This document shows positions 11,200-12,797 of a stretch of 12,797 nucleotides of DNA, one piece after another. Position 1 is the first letter of the stretch; the number at the start of each line of letters is the position of its first letter. Position numbers and translations under genes: made by a program. A model generated the notes under the pieces. It worked only from the letters and a program-made list of their open reading frames with translations. It searched no databases and was not told the DNA's origin. This DNA comes from JAFAVZ01 sp036009105 (lineage in GTDB: Bacteria; Acidobacteriota; Thermoanaerobaculia; Gp7-AA8), in NCBI GenBank assembly GCA_036009105.1, contig DASYMJ010000328.1, positions 1-12,797 on the forward strand, read 5' to 3'.

Positions 11200-12797
11200 T
11201 CCGCGGCGGCGGCTGCCGAGCCGCGCCGGCTGCTCAGCACCGACCCCAGCTTCATGAGCGCGGGGAGGCCGGCGGTCAGACCGGTGATGATCGCGCTCGT
11301 GGCATTCATCAGCTCCTTCTGCGTGGAGAGGAAGAACGCCGCCACGGCGATCACCATCACGAACAGCGGGACGCGCAGGCGGTCCCACGCGCTGTCGACC
11401 TGCTCCGCCTCCGGCAGCTGCACCTCGGCCGGCGGACGGCTGAGGACGAAGCGGCGGAAGCTCTCATTGAACAGCCGGATGGCCGGATCGCGCACCACCA
11501 GGCCGCGGTTCAGCAGGCGGCGGAGGAGCAGGCGGTTGTCCGAATTGACGTAGCCGTAGCGCGCGAGCTGATCGAGCAGGAGATGCTCCTCGGCCGAGCA
11601 GGCGGACCAGAGCACGCTGTAGTACGCGCCGGCGCGCTCGCAGAACTCGTCGATGACCTGTTCGCGGCCGGCGTCCTCGTTCTGCAGCTCCGTCCGCACC
11701 TCTTCCAGGAAGGGATGGCCGTCCGCTTCCTCGGCCAGCCAGCCGTCGATCCTGGTCCGGTCCGTGCGCAGCCCGAGCGTCTGGGCCACCGCGCCCAGGA
11801 ACGATACGCACCCCGCCTTCGCGGCGCCGCCGTGCAGATGCCGCTCGTTGACGGAGATGAAAGAGGTCAGCAACCCCGACCAGCGCGCCGCATCCTCCCC
11901 GGCGCGGGAGAGCACGACCAGGGGAGCCATGGTGGAGGCCACGATGACGTTGCGGCCGGGCACGCGCAGCAGCTCCTCCAGGAACTGGAGCTTCTTCGCC
12001 ATCACCTCGGCGCAATCCGTCCAGTCGCCGAACAGGATCAGGAGCCGCCGGTTGTCCGCCACCTCCGCCGCCCAGTCGCCCGGATGGGCCAGCGCGATCT
12101 CCTTGACATCGGTCATGTCGACGAGCTCCTCGATCCTCCTCTCCGCGTGGACGATGAACAGATGCTCGCCCACCCGCGGCTTGATCGGCAATTGCGACAG
12201 CCGCCGCGGAGCGCCGGCCAGGTCATAGAGAAAGACCTTGCGCGCCAGGAAACGGATCGCGGCCCGCAGCACGCCGAGGAGAAGGACGATCACCAGCAGC
12301 ACCGCGGCCGCGCTCACCGGTGCCGGCACTTCATCCTCGTGGACTTCAGACGCGGCGCCCACCGGCTCGGGAGCGGCGCCGGCGGAGAGGAGCGCCTGGG
12401 GGATGAGCCACGGCATGCGGGAGGCGATGCCCAGCGAATGCTCGTCCTGCAGGCCGAGCTTCTTCTTCGCCTGTTCGCTGATGGCCAGCGGCCGGACCAG
12501 CTCGAGCACGCGGCCGCGCCGCCTCCACAACCACCTGCCGTCGGATGCCTCGCCGTGATGCAGATCGCGCATGGCGGTCGACTCGTCGGAATACTGCGGC
12601 AGGAGCGGCTCGAGCAGCTCGGCCACGACGTTCGAGGCGGGCGGCCAGGAGACGCGGGCAGGGTCGATCGTCCATTTCGACTGGAAAAACGCGCCGTTCG
12701 GCTCCGGCATCACTTCATGGAAGTCGAGCGTCTTCCGCCAGGTGCGTTCCGCAACCGTTTCCAGCCGGTGCTGCAGCTCGTCCGCGATCATCAGCTG
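11196..12797 (-). CDS. Membrane protein resembling a degenerate AAA/STAND-type NTPase (5' end missing)
   Basis: The frame is open to the right edge, so the start lies outside; an internal ATG at 12791 gives 531 residues, numbered here. Residues 1-155 look soluble and unassigned. A transmembrane helix spans about 157-175, followed by a basic stop-transfer stretch. Residues about 190-395 resemble a P-loop NTPase core: a strand at 210-215, Leu-Leu-Ile-Leu-Phe-Gly-Asp-Trp (250-257) where Walker B would be, and Asn-Val-Ile-Val-Ala-Ser-Thr like a sensor strand. The expected Walker A is absent; the position reads Phe-Ile-Val-His-Ala-Glu-Arg-Arg (212-219). Residues about 393-450 look like a winged helix with Asn-Arg-Gly-Leu-Val. 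Two closely spaced helices (about 474-489 and 497-517) end the protein. Homology is inferred from pattern only. It overlaps the next gene by 4 nt. Confidence 0.6.
   Translation of the reverse strand, partial: QLMIADELQHRLETVAERTWRKTLDFHEVMPEPNGAFFQSKWTIDPARVSWPPASNVVAELLEPLLPQYSDESTAMRDLHHGEASDGRWLWRRRGRVLELVRPLAISEQAKKKLGLQDEHSLGIASRMPWLIPQALLSAGAAPEPVGAASEVHEDEVPAPVSAAAVLLVIVLLLGVLRAAIRFLARKVFLYDLAGAPRRLSQLPIKPRVGEHLFIVHAERRIEELVDMTDVKEIALAHPGDWAAEVADNRRLLILFGDWTDCAEVMAKKLQFLEELLRVPGRNVIVASTMAPLVVLSRAGEDAARWSGLLTSFISVNERHLHGGAAKAGCVSFLGAVAQTLGLRTDRTRIDGWLAEEADGHPFLEEVRTELQNEDAGREQVIDEFCERAGAYYSVLWSACSAEEHLLLDQLARYGYVNSDNRLLLRRLLNRGLVVRDPAIRLFNESFRRFVLSRPPAEVQLPEAEQVDSAWDRLRVPLFVMVIAVAAFFLSTQKELMNATSAIITGLTAGLPALMKLGSVLSSRRGSAAAAAE

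Noticed and set aside
1..12797. CRISPR array, tRNA, rRNA, insertion sequence or attachment site
   Set aside because: I saw no regularly spaced repeats, no cloverleaf or rRNA signature, no transposase motif and no terminal inverted repeats with target duplications.

Overview
The window is GC-rich, gene-dense bacterial DNA with no rRNA, tRNA, CRISPR array or insertion sequence that I can recognise. Organism (inference): a Gram-negative-like, non-actinobacterial lineage, most plausibly Acidobacteriota. It combines an actinobacterial-type E1-E2 fusion 2-oxoglutarate dehydrogenase with exported carboxypeptidase-regulatory-like beta-sandwich proteins, a zinc-ribbon thioredoxin, a tandem GNAT, and two conserved small families I remember mainly from Bacteroidetes, Acidobacteria and Proteobacteria. 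No marker gene in the window settles the taxonomy.

Layout. (1) 1-789, minus strand: a zinc-ribbon thioredoxin followed at once by the start of an AI-2E family transporter that runs off the left edge. (2) 819-6059, plus strand: an apparent operon of a tandem GNAT acetyltransferase (probably leaderless), a PAP2 phosphatase (4-nt overlap) and kgd, the large E1-E2 2-oxoglutarate dehydrogenase/decarboxylase. The kgd linker holds a palindromic repeat-like element and a C-rich tract. (3) 6064-8779, minus strand: a three-gene operon whose products all carry predicted signal peptides: an 8-cysteine small secreted protein, a 693-residue multi-domain beta-sandwich protein and a PDZ protein. It has a clear promoter inside a perfect inverted repeat. 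(4) 8851-9550, minus strand: a single-REC response regulator overlapping a 60-residue conserved small protein. (5) 9712-10689, plus strand: a divergently read GAF-GGDEF diguanylate cyclase with an intact RxxD inhibitory site. (6) 10690-12797, minus strand: a membrane protein resembling a P-loop NTPase that has lost its Walker A motif (5' end beyond the window), overlapping by 4 nt a small conserved protein often named 'ABC transporter ATPase' although it has no ATPase motif.

How the parts fit. The kgd operon is core TCA-cycle metabolism with two accessory enzymes. The response regulator and diguanylate cyclase form a signalling block. The exported three-gene operon and the degenerate-NTPase pair are the least explained and best candidates for undescribed biology. 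Genes are packed tightly: the two convergent junctions have gaps of 4 nt and 0 nt, leaving no room for a dedicated intergenic terminator.
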